Below are positions 43,138 through 53,050 of a stretch of DNA of 64,000 nucleotides, in pieces; the first letter of the stretch is position 1; every line of letters begins with the position of its first letter. Made by a program: the position numbers and the translations under genes. A model generated the notes under the pieces. It did no database searches and was not told the origin of the DNA. It saw only the letters and a program-made list of their open reading frames with translations. The stretch covers positions 3,447-67,446 of the forward strand of contig JALNWE010000009.1 in the NCBI GenBank assembly GCA_023231065.1, in the 5' to 3' direction. The DNA is from Bacteroidales bacterium. GTDB lineage: Bacteria; Bacteroidota; Bacteroidia; Bacteroidales; FEN-979.

Positions 43138-45846
43138 TTAATGAAGTTTCAGCATCAGTGTCAGGTTTGGGGTAAGCCCCAGAAACAATTTATCCGTTTC
43201 AATGATGTTCCCGTCAATGATCTGATATTCGCGGTACCATATATTCCGGCGGTTATAGACATTAAAAATCGATAGCCCGATATTGCCCCATTCACGACCA
43301 GTATCTTGTTTTTTGAAATGGTAATTAACCGAAATATCCAAACGGTGATAAGCTGGTAACCTGCTGCTGTTTTTCGATCCAAAATCAATATAGGTCTGTT
43401 CGGTGCCATTTAACAGGTTTACAGTATAAGCTCCATCGGGCGCCGTATAAGGTCTTCCGGAAGCAAAGAGCCAGGTCAGGGAAAAGCTCCAGTTCTTGTA
43501 ATCATACATGGAAACGAATTTGAATTCATGGGTTACGTCCTGCGAAGCCGGAAAATAATTCTCTCCATAAACCGAAATTTTGTTTTTGGCCTGGCTCAGG
43601 GTATAGCTGACCCATCCGGTCAGGGCTCCTGTCTTTTTCTGGATCAGGAATTCTATGCCGTCAGCATAGCCGGTCCCATTAAAAAAACTTTCTGAATAGG
43701 TAGCCCCTTCGCGGGTTGGTTTGAAACGAAGCGAATATTCGGTTACCCCGTTAATGGCTTTGTAATATCCTTCAATACTGGCTAAAAAGTTTTTGTTCTC
43801 ATAACTGATGCCAGCGATATAATGCCAGGCCGAACTGACCGGGATCGTATCTCCGTCGGACAGGATCCAAAAATCACGGCTTCCGGTGAGAATATCTTCC
43901 CGTACAACCCGATTGGCAAACTGGTAAAACTTACCAGTCTCGGCGATCAGTTTGATGTTTTTTGTGATGTTGTAAGCCGCTGCAATCCTGGGTTCCGGAT
44001 ACACTTTCCCGGAAGGGGAAAAGTAGGAGGCCCTTATGCCAGGAGTAATCGTTAATTTGGCATCGGCCAATTTAATCCTGTCCTGAAGATATACCCCGGT
44101 CAAAACACCGTTATCCTTTTTGCTGAGGACAATACTGGTGTCTGTTTCACCAAAATTATAGGCTATGATATAATCGGTAAAGTAAACTCCGAATCCCAGC
44201 TGATGTTTGTTGTTGATCGTGTAGGAAAGATCGCTTTTAAAAGTCAGGTCAAACAGGTTGTTGTCTTCCGAAATCCCCGAATTGAACCTTCCCGGCCCAC
44301 CCTCTCCCCCCGAATGGGTCCCGCTGCTGGTCCGGTCGCGGCTGCTGTAATAATTAGAGAAGCTTATTAACGAATTACTGTAAAAACGGGTTCCCCAATT
44401 TCTTGACCATCGCAAACATGATCCCAGGTTCCCATACCTTGTAAGATCCGAATTGTCCATGCTGAAATTAAAACCACCTCCGCCCCCTTGGCTCCCCATG
44501 GAATTCCCGTTATCGAGTTTGTCGGTCCCGTTGTAAAAGCTCAGGGAAAGAATGTCTTTTGGTGATGGCCGGTATGTAAACTTGGCATTGATGTCATAAA
44601 AATAGGATTTGACGGTGGACGTAAGCGATGTACTACCGGGAGGCTCTTTCCCACCGTTGAATGAGACTTGCTTTACCTGATTGACATAATTAAACTGTTT
44701 GAATATTTTGTCATAGAGCAATCCCTGATATGACCTTCGGAATGCAATTAAAGAGGTGAATCTTTTTCCGATCGGGATTTCCAGGTACATATTGAAACTC
44801 AGCAAGCTGATCTCACCGCCCATGGTAAAGCCTTTTGAATTCCCGTCTTTTCCGGTTATTTCGGTAACGCTTGAAAGCCTTCCTCCGAATTTTGACTCAA
44901 ACCCGCCTTTGTATAACTGTACGTCCTTGATGGCGTTTGAATTAAATGCTGAGAAAAAACCATACAGATGGTCAACCTGATACACTGTAAACCCATCGTA
45001 AAGCAGAAGGTTCTGATCGGGGGTCCCACCTCGGACATACAGGTTGGAGGAAGATTCATTGGCCGCTGATACTCCGGGTAAAAGCTGGAATGAACGGATC
45101 ACATCTTTTTCGCCGATGTTAGGTAATGTTGCCAGTTTCTGAGGCGTGATCTTGAGCGTGCTGATTTTATCATTCGTAGTCATTAGTTCTTCCTGCACGC
45201 CGCTAACAACCACCTCTTTCAATATTTGTGACTGAGGTTCCATCTCAATCAGAAGGTTGTTCAATGGCAATTCGGGGGAGAGAAAAATAGTGGCATTTTT
45301 ATATCCGATGTAAGTGATCATCAGCGTGGAGGTGTCGGTGGGAATGTTGATCAGGGTAAAATATCCGTCCGCGTTGGTGTAGGTCCCAAGAGCAGTGCCT
45401 TTTACCCCGACATTCGCAAACGGAAGGGCTTCCCCGGTTTGTTTGTCCTTTACAACGCCGGTCAGATTGATTTTGAATTTATTGGCGGGGCCTGTATAGG
45501 TTTTTTTCAGTTTGGTCTCCTGGGGCTTGGAGGTGAGTTCCTGATATTTGTAATCGATATGAATGACATGAGCGGAATCCTGGTACCATTTTAATTTATG
45601 TTCCCCACATTGCTGATCCAAAAAAACGGGAAGCGGTTTCTGGATGGGCCGTTCATTGACCTCATACTGAAGCAAAACCTCCCGGTCAAATTCGAATGTA
45701 AGGTGGTTTGACAACCCGATATCATCGATTACTTTATCCAGTGTAGCAATGTATAGTTTATCTACAACAATCTTACTAAGATCCTGGGCATGGCCGATGG
45801 ACACACCTAACAAAATGAAGAGGACCGGGAGGAGTTGTTTTTTCAT
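43138..45846 (-). CDS. TonB-dependent receptor with secretin-like and regulatory N-domains
   Basis: A 902-residue outer-membrane receptor. Signal peptide MKKQLLPVLFILLGVSIGHA; a short STN/secretin-like domain (about 25-110: YIATLDKVIDDIGLSNHLTF); CarboxypepD_reg (about 128-210: GVVKDKQTGEALPFANVGVK); plug (about 225-330: NIGEKDVIRSFQLLPGVSAA, SNLYVRGGTPDQNLLLYDG); barrel to the end. The STN domain suggests signalling, but no FecI/FecR pair is near; a LytS/LytTR pair lies upstream. Cargo is unknown. Confidence 0.9.
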   Translation of the reverse strand: MKKQLLPVLFILLGVSIGHAQDLSKIVVDKLYIATLDKVIDDIGLSNHLTFEFDREVLLQYEVNERPIQKPLPVFLDQQCGEHKLKWYQDSAHVIHIDYKYQELTSKPQETKLKKTYTGPANKFKINLTGVVKDKQTGEALPFANVGVKGTALGTYTNADGYFTLINIPTDTSTLMITYIGYKNATIFLSPELPLNNLLIEMEPQSQILKEVVVSGVQEELMTTNDKISTLKITPQKLATLPNIGEKDVIRSFQLLPGVSAANESSSNLYVRGGTPDQNLLLYDGFTVYQVDHLYGFFSAFNSNAIKDVQLYKGGFESKFGGRLSSVTEITGKDGNSKGFTMGGEISLLSFNMYLEIPIGKRFTSLIAFRRSYQGLLYDKIFKQFNYVNQVKQVSFNGGKEPPGSTSLTSTVKSYFYDINAKFTYRPSPKDILSLSFYNGTDKLDNGNSMGSQGGGGGFNFSMDNSDLTRYGNLGSCLRWSRNWGTRFYSNSLISFSNYYSSRDRTSSGTHSGGEGGPGRFNSGISEDNNLFDLTFKSDLSYTINNKHQLGFGVYFTDYIIAYNFGETDTSIVLSKKDNGVLTGVYLQDRIKLADAKLTITPGIRASYFSPSGKVYPEPRIAAAYNITKNIKLIAETGKFYQFANRVVREDILTGSRDFWILSDGDTIPVSSAWHYIAGISYENKNFLASIEGYYKAINGVTEYSLRFKPTREGATYSESFFNGTGYADGIEFLIQKKTGALTGWVSYTLSQAKNKISVYGENYFPASQDVTHEFKFVSMYDYKNWSFSLTWLFASGRPYTAPDGAYTVNLLNGTEQTYIDFGSKNSSRLPAYHRLDISVNYHFKKQDTGREWGNIGLSIFNVYNRRNIWYREYQIIDGNIIETDKLFLGLTPNLTLMLKLH

Positions 45847-45862
45847 TACTGTATGAGGACAG

Positions 45863-45870
45863 CAAAACTA
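45863..45870 (-). promoter_or_regulatory. -7 promoter box of the TonB-DUF4249-VTC cluster
   Basis: The minus strand reads TAGTTTTG, matching TAnnTTTG, 16 nt before the ATG at 45846. It is the only such box I found in front of the seven-gene directional cluster. Confidence 0.5.
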
Positions 45871-45939
45871 CCTGACCTCGCCGGATCCCAGAATTAATTA
45901 TAGGTAAACAGGATTTTTTTACCGGTATTCAAGGTTATA

Positions 45940-46638
45940 TCATATACCAGAGAGCCATTGCTGAATAGCATCATGATAGGTATCTCCGACCGGTACCTTG
46001 TCGTCTTTAAGGTATATGTATTTATTACGGATACAATGGATGTCTTTCAGGGGTACAATATAACTCCGGTGAACCCGCATAAATTTATCTCCCGGTAGTT
46101 TTTCAAGAATACTTTTCAGGCTCATCAGTGAAAGTAGCGGTGATGATTCGGAATGAAGATGAATTTTGATATAATCATCCTGCCCTTCGATCATGCGGAT
46201 ATCGTTGAAACAAATTTTAATAGTCTGATAACCTGATTTCACAAATGTATATCCTTCACCCGGGATGGAAGCGGGCTGATCCCGCTCCAGGATTTTTTGA
46301 GCTTTGATCACTGCCTTTAAAAATCGTTCAGATTTTATCGGTTTGACTAAATAATCAACCGCTTCAAGATCAAAACCCTTAACAGCATACTGCGGGAAGG
46401 CAGTGGTAAAAATAACCAAAGGGGGATTCTTCAGGCTTGTAATAAATTGTATCCCGCTGATGTCGGGCATGTGAATGTCCAAGAATATCAGATCAACCTT
46501 TTTCATCTTTAACCATGCCAAAGCCTGGATGGCATCGGTAAAAGTGTTTTCCAGTTTTACCAGGGGCGTTTCAGAACAATATTTCCGGATCACCTCAAGC
46601 GCCAAAGGCTCATCATCAATGGCAATGCACCGCATCAT
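45940..46638 (-). CDS. LytTR-family response regulator
   Basis: A 232-residue regulator: receiver (CIAIDDEPLALEVIRKYC; acceptor Asp in LIFLDIHMPDISGIQFI; Lys in YLVKPIKSERF) and LytTR domain (YTFVKSGYQTIKICFNDIRM, FMRVHRSYIVPLKDIHCI). The upstream LytS gene overlaps it by 4 nt. It precedes the TonB receptor by 93 nt on the same strand and may control that cluster. Confidence 0.92.
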   Translation of the reverse strand: MMRCIAIDDEPLALEVIRKYCSETPLVKLENTFTDAIQALAWLKMKKVDLIFLDIHMPDISGIQFITSLKNPPLVIFTTAFPQYAVKGFDLEAVDYLVKPIKSERFLKAVIKAQKILERDQPASIPGEGYTFVKSGYQTIKICFNDIRMIEGQDDYIKIHLHSESSPLLSLMSLKSILEKLPGDKFMRVHRSYIVPLKDIHCIRNKYIYLKDDKVPVGDTYHDAIQQWLSGI

Positions 46639-47771
46639 ACAAGGTCAATACTAAGTCTGACAATAAATACTTTTCCGTTATCCGTAAGCGTTAGTTTGTG
46701 CTTGTTCGGATATTCAAGTTCCAACCGTTGTCTTGCATTGCGAAGCCCGATCCCTGACATGACATTTTTTTCCCTGCCGATAAAAATCTGATTGGTAATG
46801 GTAAATTCAAGGGTATTTTGCAATAGGCTGACATCAATCCTGATCATTGTTTTATCGTGACTGCTGGTTCCGTATTTAAAAGCATTTTCAACAAAAACCA
46901 TTAATATCATGGGAGATATCTGAACCTGGCTAAAGTCCCCGTTCATGTTCAAACGGACTTCGGTAGTATCGGTCAGCCTGATTTTTTGTAATTCCACAAA
47001 ATGCCTGATATATTGAATATCCATTTCCAAAGGCACCTTACTGCCCTGAATATCGTAAATAACATAATGCATCATATCAGAAAGCTTCATGACAGCTTCT
47101 GCTGTCTGGTCACTTTTCATCAGGGCAAGGCTGTAAATGCTGTTAAGGGTATTGAATAGAAAATGTGGATTGATTTGGTTTTTCAAAAATGTAAGTTCTG
47201 AATTCAACTTCTCTTTTTCAGCCTCCTTTCTTTGTTTTTCCATTTGAATGAGTTTGTCGGAAAAACGGATCCCAAGGCCAAGGACAGAGATCAGAAGACC
47301 CGTTAAAAGAAAGTTGTAGGTTGGCCAGCCCCTGGAGGGATGGGGACGGTTCTTGTCTTCAAATAGTTTGGATGGAATGGGTTTCTCCATATCAGGACGA
47401 GGTTCAAATCTCATGTCGCCATTTATCTTCAGGTCACCCCCCATTTTCTCTCTGGGAATCGGTTCTTTTTGGAGAGAGGGAGAGAAAGGGACTAGTTCCA
47501 TTATTACAGTTGCGATAACTACCAGAAGAATGGAACAGATGAAATAGGCAATTTTATTCTTTTTGAAAAATAACCGGGGGGCAAGCAGCAAATAGTTCAG
47601 ATAAAACAGCAAGGCATATAGCGTGGTCTGGACAAAGGTCCTTTTTATAAAAAACAGATCATGACTGGAATCCACATATAAAAGATAAGTGGGAAAAATA
47701 AATAGGAAAGCCCACACGGCTACATGGAGGAAGATCTGCAATTTTTTTCCGGTCAAAATCGAAGGGGCCAT
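46635..47771 (-). CDS. LytS-type sensor histidine kinase
   Basis: A 378-residue kinase: about four membrane helices (IFLHVAVWAFLFIFPTYLLY, FVQTTLYALLFYLNYLLLAP and others) with a charged P/R/K-rich loop between helices three and four, then LKNQINPHFLFNTLNSIYSL (acceptor His) and HATPase (PMILMVFVENAFKYG, MSGIGLRNARQRLELEY). The open frame extends to 48041, but that part is antisense to the hydrogenase-like operon and lies upstream of a -7 box (47792-47799), so ATG 47771 is used. Confidence 0.9.
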   Translation of the reverse strand: MAPSILTGKKLQIFLHVAVWAFLFIFPTYLLYVDSSHDLFFIKRTFVQTTLYALLFYLNYLLLAPRLFFKKNKIAYFICSILLVVIATVIMELVPFSPSLQKEPIPREKMGGDLKINGDMRFEPRPDMEKPIPSKLFEDKNRPHPSRGWPTYNFLLTGLLISVLGLGIRFSDKLIQMEKQRKEAEKEKLNSELTFLKNQINPHFLFNTLNSIYSLALMKSDQTAEAVMKLSDMMHYVIYDIQGSKVPLEMDIQYIRHFVELQKIRLTDTTEVRLNMNGDFSQVQISPMILMVFVENAFKYGTSSHDKTMIRIDVSLLQNTLEFTITNQIFIGREKNVMSGIGLRNARQRLELEYPNKHKLTLTDNGKVFIVRLSIDLV

Positions 47772-47791
47772 GACAGAATATAGATAATCAT

Positions 47792-47799
47792 CAAAAATA
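47792..47799 (-). promoter_or_regulatory. -7 promoter box of the LytS/LytTR pair
   Basis: The minus strand reads TATTTTTG, matching TAnnTTTG, 20 nt upstream of the ATG at 47771. Confidence 0.5.
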
Positions 47800-48009
47800 A
47801 GAAGATTCGTTAACCCGGCAACGGGTGTATTTTTTGCAGGAATAAACGTACGATATGATACTTCACCTGTATGATAAAAATCGGTTAATAAAAGTATTTT
47901 GCCGGTAAATTTTTTCCGCTCAAAAACAGGTACCAACAATGTCTTGTTTATAAGTTCTGCCGTTTCGTGAAGTTTCCCTCCTGCAAAAGCTTTTACTTTG
48001 CAGCTGCCG

Positions 48010-49989
48010 ATGGACAGTTTTACAATCCTGATACCGGTCATTTTCTCTTTTCTGATCCTGGTGATGCCATCCGGGATGCGGTATTTTTACACCCTGGCAG
48101 TAACATGCCTCGCCATTCTGATCACGTCCGTTCCGGCATTCAATGCATTGCTCCATCCCGGGAATCCAACGCTGGTATTCGAAGCAGGTGGTTTATTGGG
48201 TATCGTAAATGTTACTATCGACAGCCTCAGCGCGTTTTTTATCCTGATCACCAATTTCGCGGTTTTGACCGGATTGCTTTATTCCCGCGGTTACCTGAGC
48301 CCTTACAGGCTGACTAAAAGTCCGGCGCAACTGGCCCTTCATAATTTCAGCTTTGTGTGGCTTCATATTTCGATGCTTGGAGTTCTCATGCTGCATGATG
48401 GTATTGCATTTCTTATTGCCTGGGAATTGATGGCAGTTTCGTCCTTTATGCTGATCCTGTTTGAAGCAGAAATAAGAAATACCCTGAAAACCGCGGTCAA
48501 TTATTTAATCCAGATGCATGTTGGTTTTTTTCTGCTGGTCATCGCTTTTTTAATCTGTCAGTCTGATACCGGGCTGATGAGTTTTGAAGCCTTGCAAATA
48601 TACTTTTCAAGACATCCCTCTGCCCCTCTGTTTCTTTTGTTTTTTGCCGGCTTTGGCATCAAAGCTGGTTTTATCCCTTTGCATACCTGGCTTCCCGAAG
48701 CACATCCTGCCGCCCCTTCCCATGTTTCAGGAGTCATGTCGGGAGTGATGATAAAAATGGGGATCTATGGGATCATCAGGGTGCTTACCCAGGTACAATC
48801 GGATTTTTTGGTTATCGGATTAACCCTTCTCATCGTTTCTTCCCTCACCGGTTTACTGGGCGTTATGATGGCCATTGTTCAGCATGACCTGAAAAAATTA
48901 TTAGCCTATCATAGCATTGAAAATATCGGGATCATCGGCATTGGTATCGGTTTGGGCGTTATGGGAATCGGACTGAATAATCCCACGCTGGTAATGCTTG
49001 GATTTACCGGGGGACTACTCCACGCGCTGAATCATTCCCTGTTCAAACCCCTGTTGTTTTTCAGCGCGGGATCCGTCTATAAAGCATATCATACAAGGAA
49101 TATAGAACAATTGGGTGGAGTGATCCATAAAATGCCGCAAACAGCTGGTTTGTTTCTGTTAGGGGCCCTGGCAATTTGTGGGTTGCCCCCATTGAATGGC
49201 TTTATTTCAGAATTTCTGATCTACGTTGGGTTGGTCAAGGGACTATCAGCCGGGAACGCTTACCAGTCCATCGCTTTTATGTGTGTATTGATTGCGCTGG
49301 CCCTCATCGGTGGTTTAGCCATTTTTTGCTTTACAAAGGCTTTCGGGGTGGTATTTTTAGGTACTGAACGGAAAACCCCGAAAAATGAAATCAAGGAAGC
49401 TACCGGAGATATGTTATTCCCGCAATATCTTATAGGTTCCCTGATGGTATTGATTGGGTTTGTCCCTGTGATTTTCCTTAAGCCCATCACAGGGATCGTC
49501 CATAGATATTTTCAGATTGATCCGACCATCCCTGATGGTTTTTACCGTATTTTCTCACAAATTTCAATAATCGGCGTTGCCCTGATCCTTTCAGTTGCCT
49601 GTATCCTCTATCTCCGCAAAAAAATATTTCAAAAGAGAAGAATAGGACAAGGGCCAACCTGGGGTTGCGGATATACGGCCGCGACCGCACGGCAACAATA
49701 TACCGGAACTTCGTATGCTTCCAATTTCGGGGATCTGGCCCAACCCATCCTTCAACAGAAAGAGGAATTCGAACCGATAGGGGAATCAGAAATATTTCCG
49801 GGCAAACGCCGGTATAAAATTCATCCGGTTGATATCTTCAACACCGCGATCAATAAAATTACCTATATCTGTATGCTGACGCTGAAGAAAATAGCGCGTT
49901 TGCAAACAGGGAATATTCAGCATTATATATTGTATGCCTTTATATTCATCCTGATCATTTTCTTTTTACTATACCTGAAAGTATTATAA
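48010..49989 (+). CDS. HyfB/NuoL-like antiporter subunit of a hydrogenase-related complex
   Basis: A membrane subunit of 659 residues with about 16 helices of the Mrp-antiporter/NuoL family. Proton-path residues are retained: Glu in WELMAVSSFMLILFE (helix 5), Lys in FGIKAGFIPLHTWLPEAHP (helix 7) and the HALNHSLFKPLLFF motif (helix 12). The C-terminal extension (about 540-659), with WGCGYTAATARQQYTGTSYA and a last helix, is HyfB-like. An in-frame TTG at 47998 was passed over for ATG 48010. First of six genes with overlapping or close ends. Confidence 0.9.
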   Translation: MDSFTILIPVIFSFLILVMPSGMRYFYTLAVTCLAILITSVPAFNALLHPGNPTLVFEAGGLLGIVNVTIDSLSAFFILITNFAVLTGLLYSRGYLSPYRLTKSPAQLALHNFSFVWLHISMLGVLMLHDGIAFLIAWELMAVSSFMLILFEAEIRNTLKTAVNYLIQMHVGFFLLVIAFLICQSDTGLMSFEALQIYFSRHPSAPLFLLFFAGFGIKAGFIPLHTWLPEAHPAAPSHVSGVMSGVMIKMGIYGIIRVLTQVQSDFLVIGLTLLIVSSLTGLLGVMMAIVQHDLKKLLAYHSIENIGIIGIGIGLGVMGIGLNNPTLVMLGFTGGLLHALNHSLFKPLLFFSAGSVYKAYHTRNIEQLGGVIHKMPQTAGLFLLGALAICGLPPLNGFISEFLIYVGLVKGLSAGNAYQSIAFMCVLIALALIGGLAIFCFTKAFGVVFLGTERKTPKNEIKEATGDMLFPQYLIGSLMVLIGFVPVIFLKPITGIVHRYFQIDPTIPDGFYRIFSQISIIGVALILSVACILYLRKKIFQKRRIGQGPTWGCGYTAATARQQYTGTSYASNFGDLAQPILQQKEEFEPIGESEIFPGKRRYKIHPVDIFNTAINKITYICMLTLKKIARLQTGNIQHYILYAFIFILIIFFLLYLKVL

Positions 49990-50897
49990 TGGGACTTCTT
50001 TTTTGTATCGTCACAGCCCTGTTCTTTCCGGGCATAATCCTGAGGGTGAAGAGTATTGCAAGTGGGCGAAAAGGACCGGGAATTTTCCAACCCTGGAAGA
50101 ACATCTGGGTTCTCCTGCAAAAAGGAAATGTGATAAGCGCCACGACCAGCTTTATCTTTCAGATAGCCCCCGCCGTTTATCTATGTACGGTCCTGTGTGC
50201 CGGGCTACTTCTCCCTTTTCCTGGCTTTTCTCCCGTTTTTTCATTTGAAGGTGATTTCGTCTTGTTTGCATACCTCCTTGCCCTTGGGAAGTTTTTTTTA
50301 ATCATTGGGGCATTGGATACCGGAAGCAGTTTTGAAGGTATGGGGGCCAACCGGGAAGCCTTGTACTCCATGTTGGCCGAGCCAGCCTTTTTTATTCTTT
50401 TCGGGACCCTGGCCCTTCTGACAGGGCATACTTCTATGGTGGGGATCTTCGACGCTTTCCGCTTCACCGGGCCCGATACTTTCATCGTTGGATTTATCTC
50501 GGCTTATCTTCTGGTCCAGATTGCCATGATCGAGAACAGCCGTATGCCGGTAGATGATCCGAAAACCCATCTGGAACTGACCATGATCCATGAGGTCATG
50601 ATCCTGGACCATAGCGGATTTGATCTGGCGCTGGTACATATCGCCACTGCATTGAAGTTTGGGTTCTATGGCGGATTGATAGCTAATTTTCTATTACCGG
50701 TTGATTGGTCATTGCCGGTACAGATCATTTCATTTTTCGTAATCCAGGTTTTGTTTGCCCTGTTGATAGGTTTCCTGGAATCATTCCGCGCACGGAAGAA
50801 ATTAGCCAAAAACCCACAATTCGTTTTTACCCTGAGTTCCATCGCTTTGGTTGCCTTTATTCTTGTTTTGATGATCACTTATAAAATGCTTGGTTGA
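49989..50897 (+). CDS. HyfC/NuoH-like membrane subunit
   Basis: A 302-residue membrane protein with eight helices. Conserved family segments are FEGMGANREALYSMLAEPAF (charged loop after helix 3) and ENSRMPVDDPKTHLELTMIH followed by EVMILDHSG, the acidic region that in complex I joins the quinone or catalytic module to the proton channels. Its first base is the last base of the HyfB-like stop codon. Confidence 0.9.
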   Translation: MGLLFCIVTALFFPGIILRVKSIASGRKGPGIFQPWKNIWVLLQKGNVISATTSFIFQIAPAVYLCTVLCAGLLLPFPGFSPVFSFEGDFVLFAYLLALGKFFLIIGALDTGSSFEGMGANREALYSMLAEPAFFILFGTLALLTGHTSMVGIFDAFRFTGPDTFIVGFISAYLLVQIAMIENSRMPVDDPKTHLELTMIHEVMILDHSGFDLALVHIATALKFGFYGGLIANFLLPVDWSLPVQIISFFVIQVLFALLIGFLESFRARKKLAKNPQFVFTLSSIALVAFILVLMITYKMLG

Positions 50898-50898
50898 A

Positions 50899-51516
50899 AT
50901 GAATGTATTGCTCGTAATCGTCTTTGCAATTTCACTGATTTATCTCAGCATCGCCGAGCGTTTCCGCGTTTATGCAGGGCTCATTGGCCTTCAGGGTGTG
51001 CTGCTGTTTGCGCTCTCGTTCATTGAATTGAATACCATCACCCTGGCAACCCTGCTTTTTGTGACCCTTGAAACCCTTGTTTTTAAAGTTATCATCGTTC
51101 CCTGGCTGCTGTTCAGGATCATCAATAAAACCGGGATCGCCCGGGCCCATGAAAAATCAGTCCCCGGTTTCTATTCCCTGATCATCGTTTCATTGGGTTT
51201 ACTGCTGTGTGTTGTTGTATCATTTTCAATGGATACCACACCTGCAAGGATGATCTATTTTACCGTTGCGCTTTTTGCTGTTTTTACAGGATTGTTCCTG
51301 ATCATTTCACACCGGAAAATATTTGCACACCTGGTGGGCTTTCTCGTGATTGAAAACGCGGTACTGCTCCTTTCCTTGTCTATAGGAAGTGAAATGCCCA
51401 TGCTGATCAACATAGGGATAATGCTTGACATTTTCGTCAGCGTGCTAATCCTTGGGGTTTTTGCCATGCGGCTTAAAGAACATACGCATGAACTGACTTT
51501 GCTGAAGGATGATTAA
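50899..51516 (+). CDS. HyfE-like membrane subunit
   Basis: A 205-residue protein with six to seven helices; LTLLKDD ends it, as is usual for HyfE (C-terminal LxLLKD). The middle part LIISHRKIFAHLVGFLVIEN and GIMLDIFVSVLILGVFAMRL corresponds to NuoK-like helices with a membrane Glu (IEN). ATG 50899 lies one base after the HyfC-like stop; a TTG at 50890 is the alternative. Confidence 0.87.
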   Translation: MNVLLVIVFAISLIYLSIAERFRVYAGLIGLQGVLLFALSFIELNTITLATLLFVTLETLVFKVIIVPWLLFRIINKTGIARAHEKSVPGFYSLIIVSLGLLLCVVVSFSMDTTPARMIYFTVALFAVFTGLFLIISHRKIFAHLVGFLVIENAVLLLSLSIGSEMPMLINIGIMLDIFVSVLILGVFAMRLKEHTHELTLLKDD

Positions 51517-51610
51517 TTATGAGGACGGGATGAATGGAAAAATGATCCATGACACGCGGTCTGTATCAGGAATGAAAAAGGTTAATGAAACAAGAGGAAA
51601 GTTAAGATAA

Positions 51611-53050
51611 ATGATTGACGCGGAAAAGATATTGATTTTGTTTTTTGGGGTTTCATTGCTTGCGGCAATTTTCGCGGGAGTGTCGCGCCAGAAAGTAATT
51701 GTGCGTGCCATTACCTTACTCTATGTCTTTGTCCATTTATCATTTACTACTTTTTGCTGGTTCCATCTGGGGGAAACGGTTTTTGATTTTTTTACCCTTG
51801 ACCACCTGGGGGTGTTGCTATTGTCGGTGCTGTCGCTGTTGTCTTTAACCACGGTTTATCATGGATTTATTTATGTAAAAAATGATCCCCCGCGGCATTA
51901 TTCTATTTATCATGCTGCCCTGATTGCGCTGATCGCGGCGATGTCGGGAGCTTATTTAGCCAACGGGATGACTACCGTTTGGATTTTTGTGGAAGCTACT
52001 ACCCTCGCGGTCGCGGCCTTGATCTATCATGACCGCACTGCTATTGCCCTTGAAGCAACCTGGAAGTATATCTTTGTCTGTTCAGTCGGTATTGCCCTTG
52101 CTTACCTGGGGATCCTGTTCCTGGGGTTTACCGTTCATGATACCCGGTTGCTTCATCTCTCCTTTACTAATATTACTGCCATTGCCAAAATGGCAAATCC
52201 GCTCTACCTGAAAATCGCGTTTGTTTTTGTGCTGGTAGGCTACAGTACCAAAATGGGCCTTTTCCCCATGCACACGGTCACCGTGGATGCCCATACAGTG
52301 GCCCCGCCCCCGATCAGCGCTTTCATCAGTACGACGCTGATGAATGTGGGTTTTTTAGCCATCTTCCGGATTTATGCTCTTTTTTCGGCAACAACCATAC
52401 TCCCTTTCATGAACCATGTGCTGATGTTGTCGGGCATATTATCTCTGTTAGTTTCAGCCGGATATATGCTCAAAGCGAAACACAACAAGCGAATGCTGGC
52501 TTATTCAAGCCTCGAAAACATGGGAATTGTTGCCATTGCCCTTGGTATAGGTGGAATTGGCTATTATGCCGCCATTCTGCACATTGTACTCCATTCACTG
52601 ACAAAAGCAGGACTGTTTTATCAGATAGGACAATCATACAAGGTTATGGGAACCTATCAGCTCGATGAGTCGGGTAACTATATGAACCTATACCCGGCTG
52701 GCGCCACTGCCTTGCTTGTTGGATTGCTTTGTATAACCGCCATCCCGCCATCGGGTATGTTCATATCCGAACTGTATCTGCTGAAAGCTATGGTCCACGG
52801 GAAATATTATGTTTACCTGATCATCACATCGCTTATTCTTTGTTTTGTTTTATATGCTTTGCTGACGCGGGTACTGCATATTGTTTTTTCACAGCCACGG
52901 ACAATACCCGCTCATATTAAGGAAAAGGTAAATCCCTGGCAAACGGTTACACAATACTTTCTTTTTTCCCTGGTCATATTTGTTTGTTTTGTACAACCCG
53001 CCCCTTTCCGTACTTTAATTGAAACGATCATCGACACGTTGCCAAAATAA
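51611..53050 (+). CDS. HyfF/NuoN-like antiporter subunit
   Basis: A 479-residue antiporter-like subunit with about 13 helices. Proton-path residues remain: Glu in IFVEATTLAVAALIYH, Lys in LVGYSTKMGLFPMHTVTVDA and Lys in IVLHSLTKAGLFYQIG. The mid-chain lysine region KAKHNKRMLAYSSLENMG is typical. It starts 94 nt after the HyfE-like gene, the longest gap in the set, and its stop codon overlaps the next start by one base. Confidence 0.9.
   Translation: MIDAEKILILFFGVSLLAAIFAGVSRQKVIVRAITLLYVFVHLSFTTFCWFHLGETVFDFFTLDHLGVLLLSVLSLLSLTTVYHGFIYVKNDPPRHYSIYHAALIALIAAMSGAYLANGMTTVWIFVEATTLAVAALIYHDRTAIALEATWKYIFVCSVGIALAYLGILFLGFTVHDTRLLHLSFTNITAIAKMANPLYLKIAFVFVLVGYSTKMGLFPMHTVTVDAHTVAPPPISAFISTTLMNVGFLAIFRIYALFSATTILPFMNHVLMLSGILSLLVSAGYMLKAKHNKRMLAYSSLENMGIVAIALGIGGIGYYAAILHIVLHSLTKAGLFYQIGQSYKVMGTYQLDESGNYMNLYPAGATALLVGLLCITAIPPSGMFISELYLLKAMVHGKYYVYLIITSLILCFVLYALLTRVLHIVFSQPRTIPAHIKEKVNPWQTVTQYFLFSLVIFVCFVQPAPFRTLIETIIDTLPK

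Noticed and set aside
46635..48041. Long LytS-type kinase frame of 468 codons starting at 48041
   Set aside because: The first 90 codons run antisense over the HyfB-like start and precede a TAnnTTTG box at 47792-47799; residues there do not look like a kinase. The start was set at 47771.
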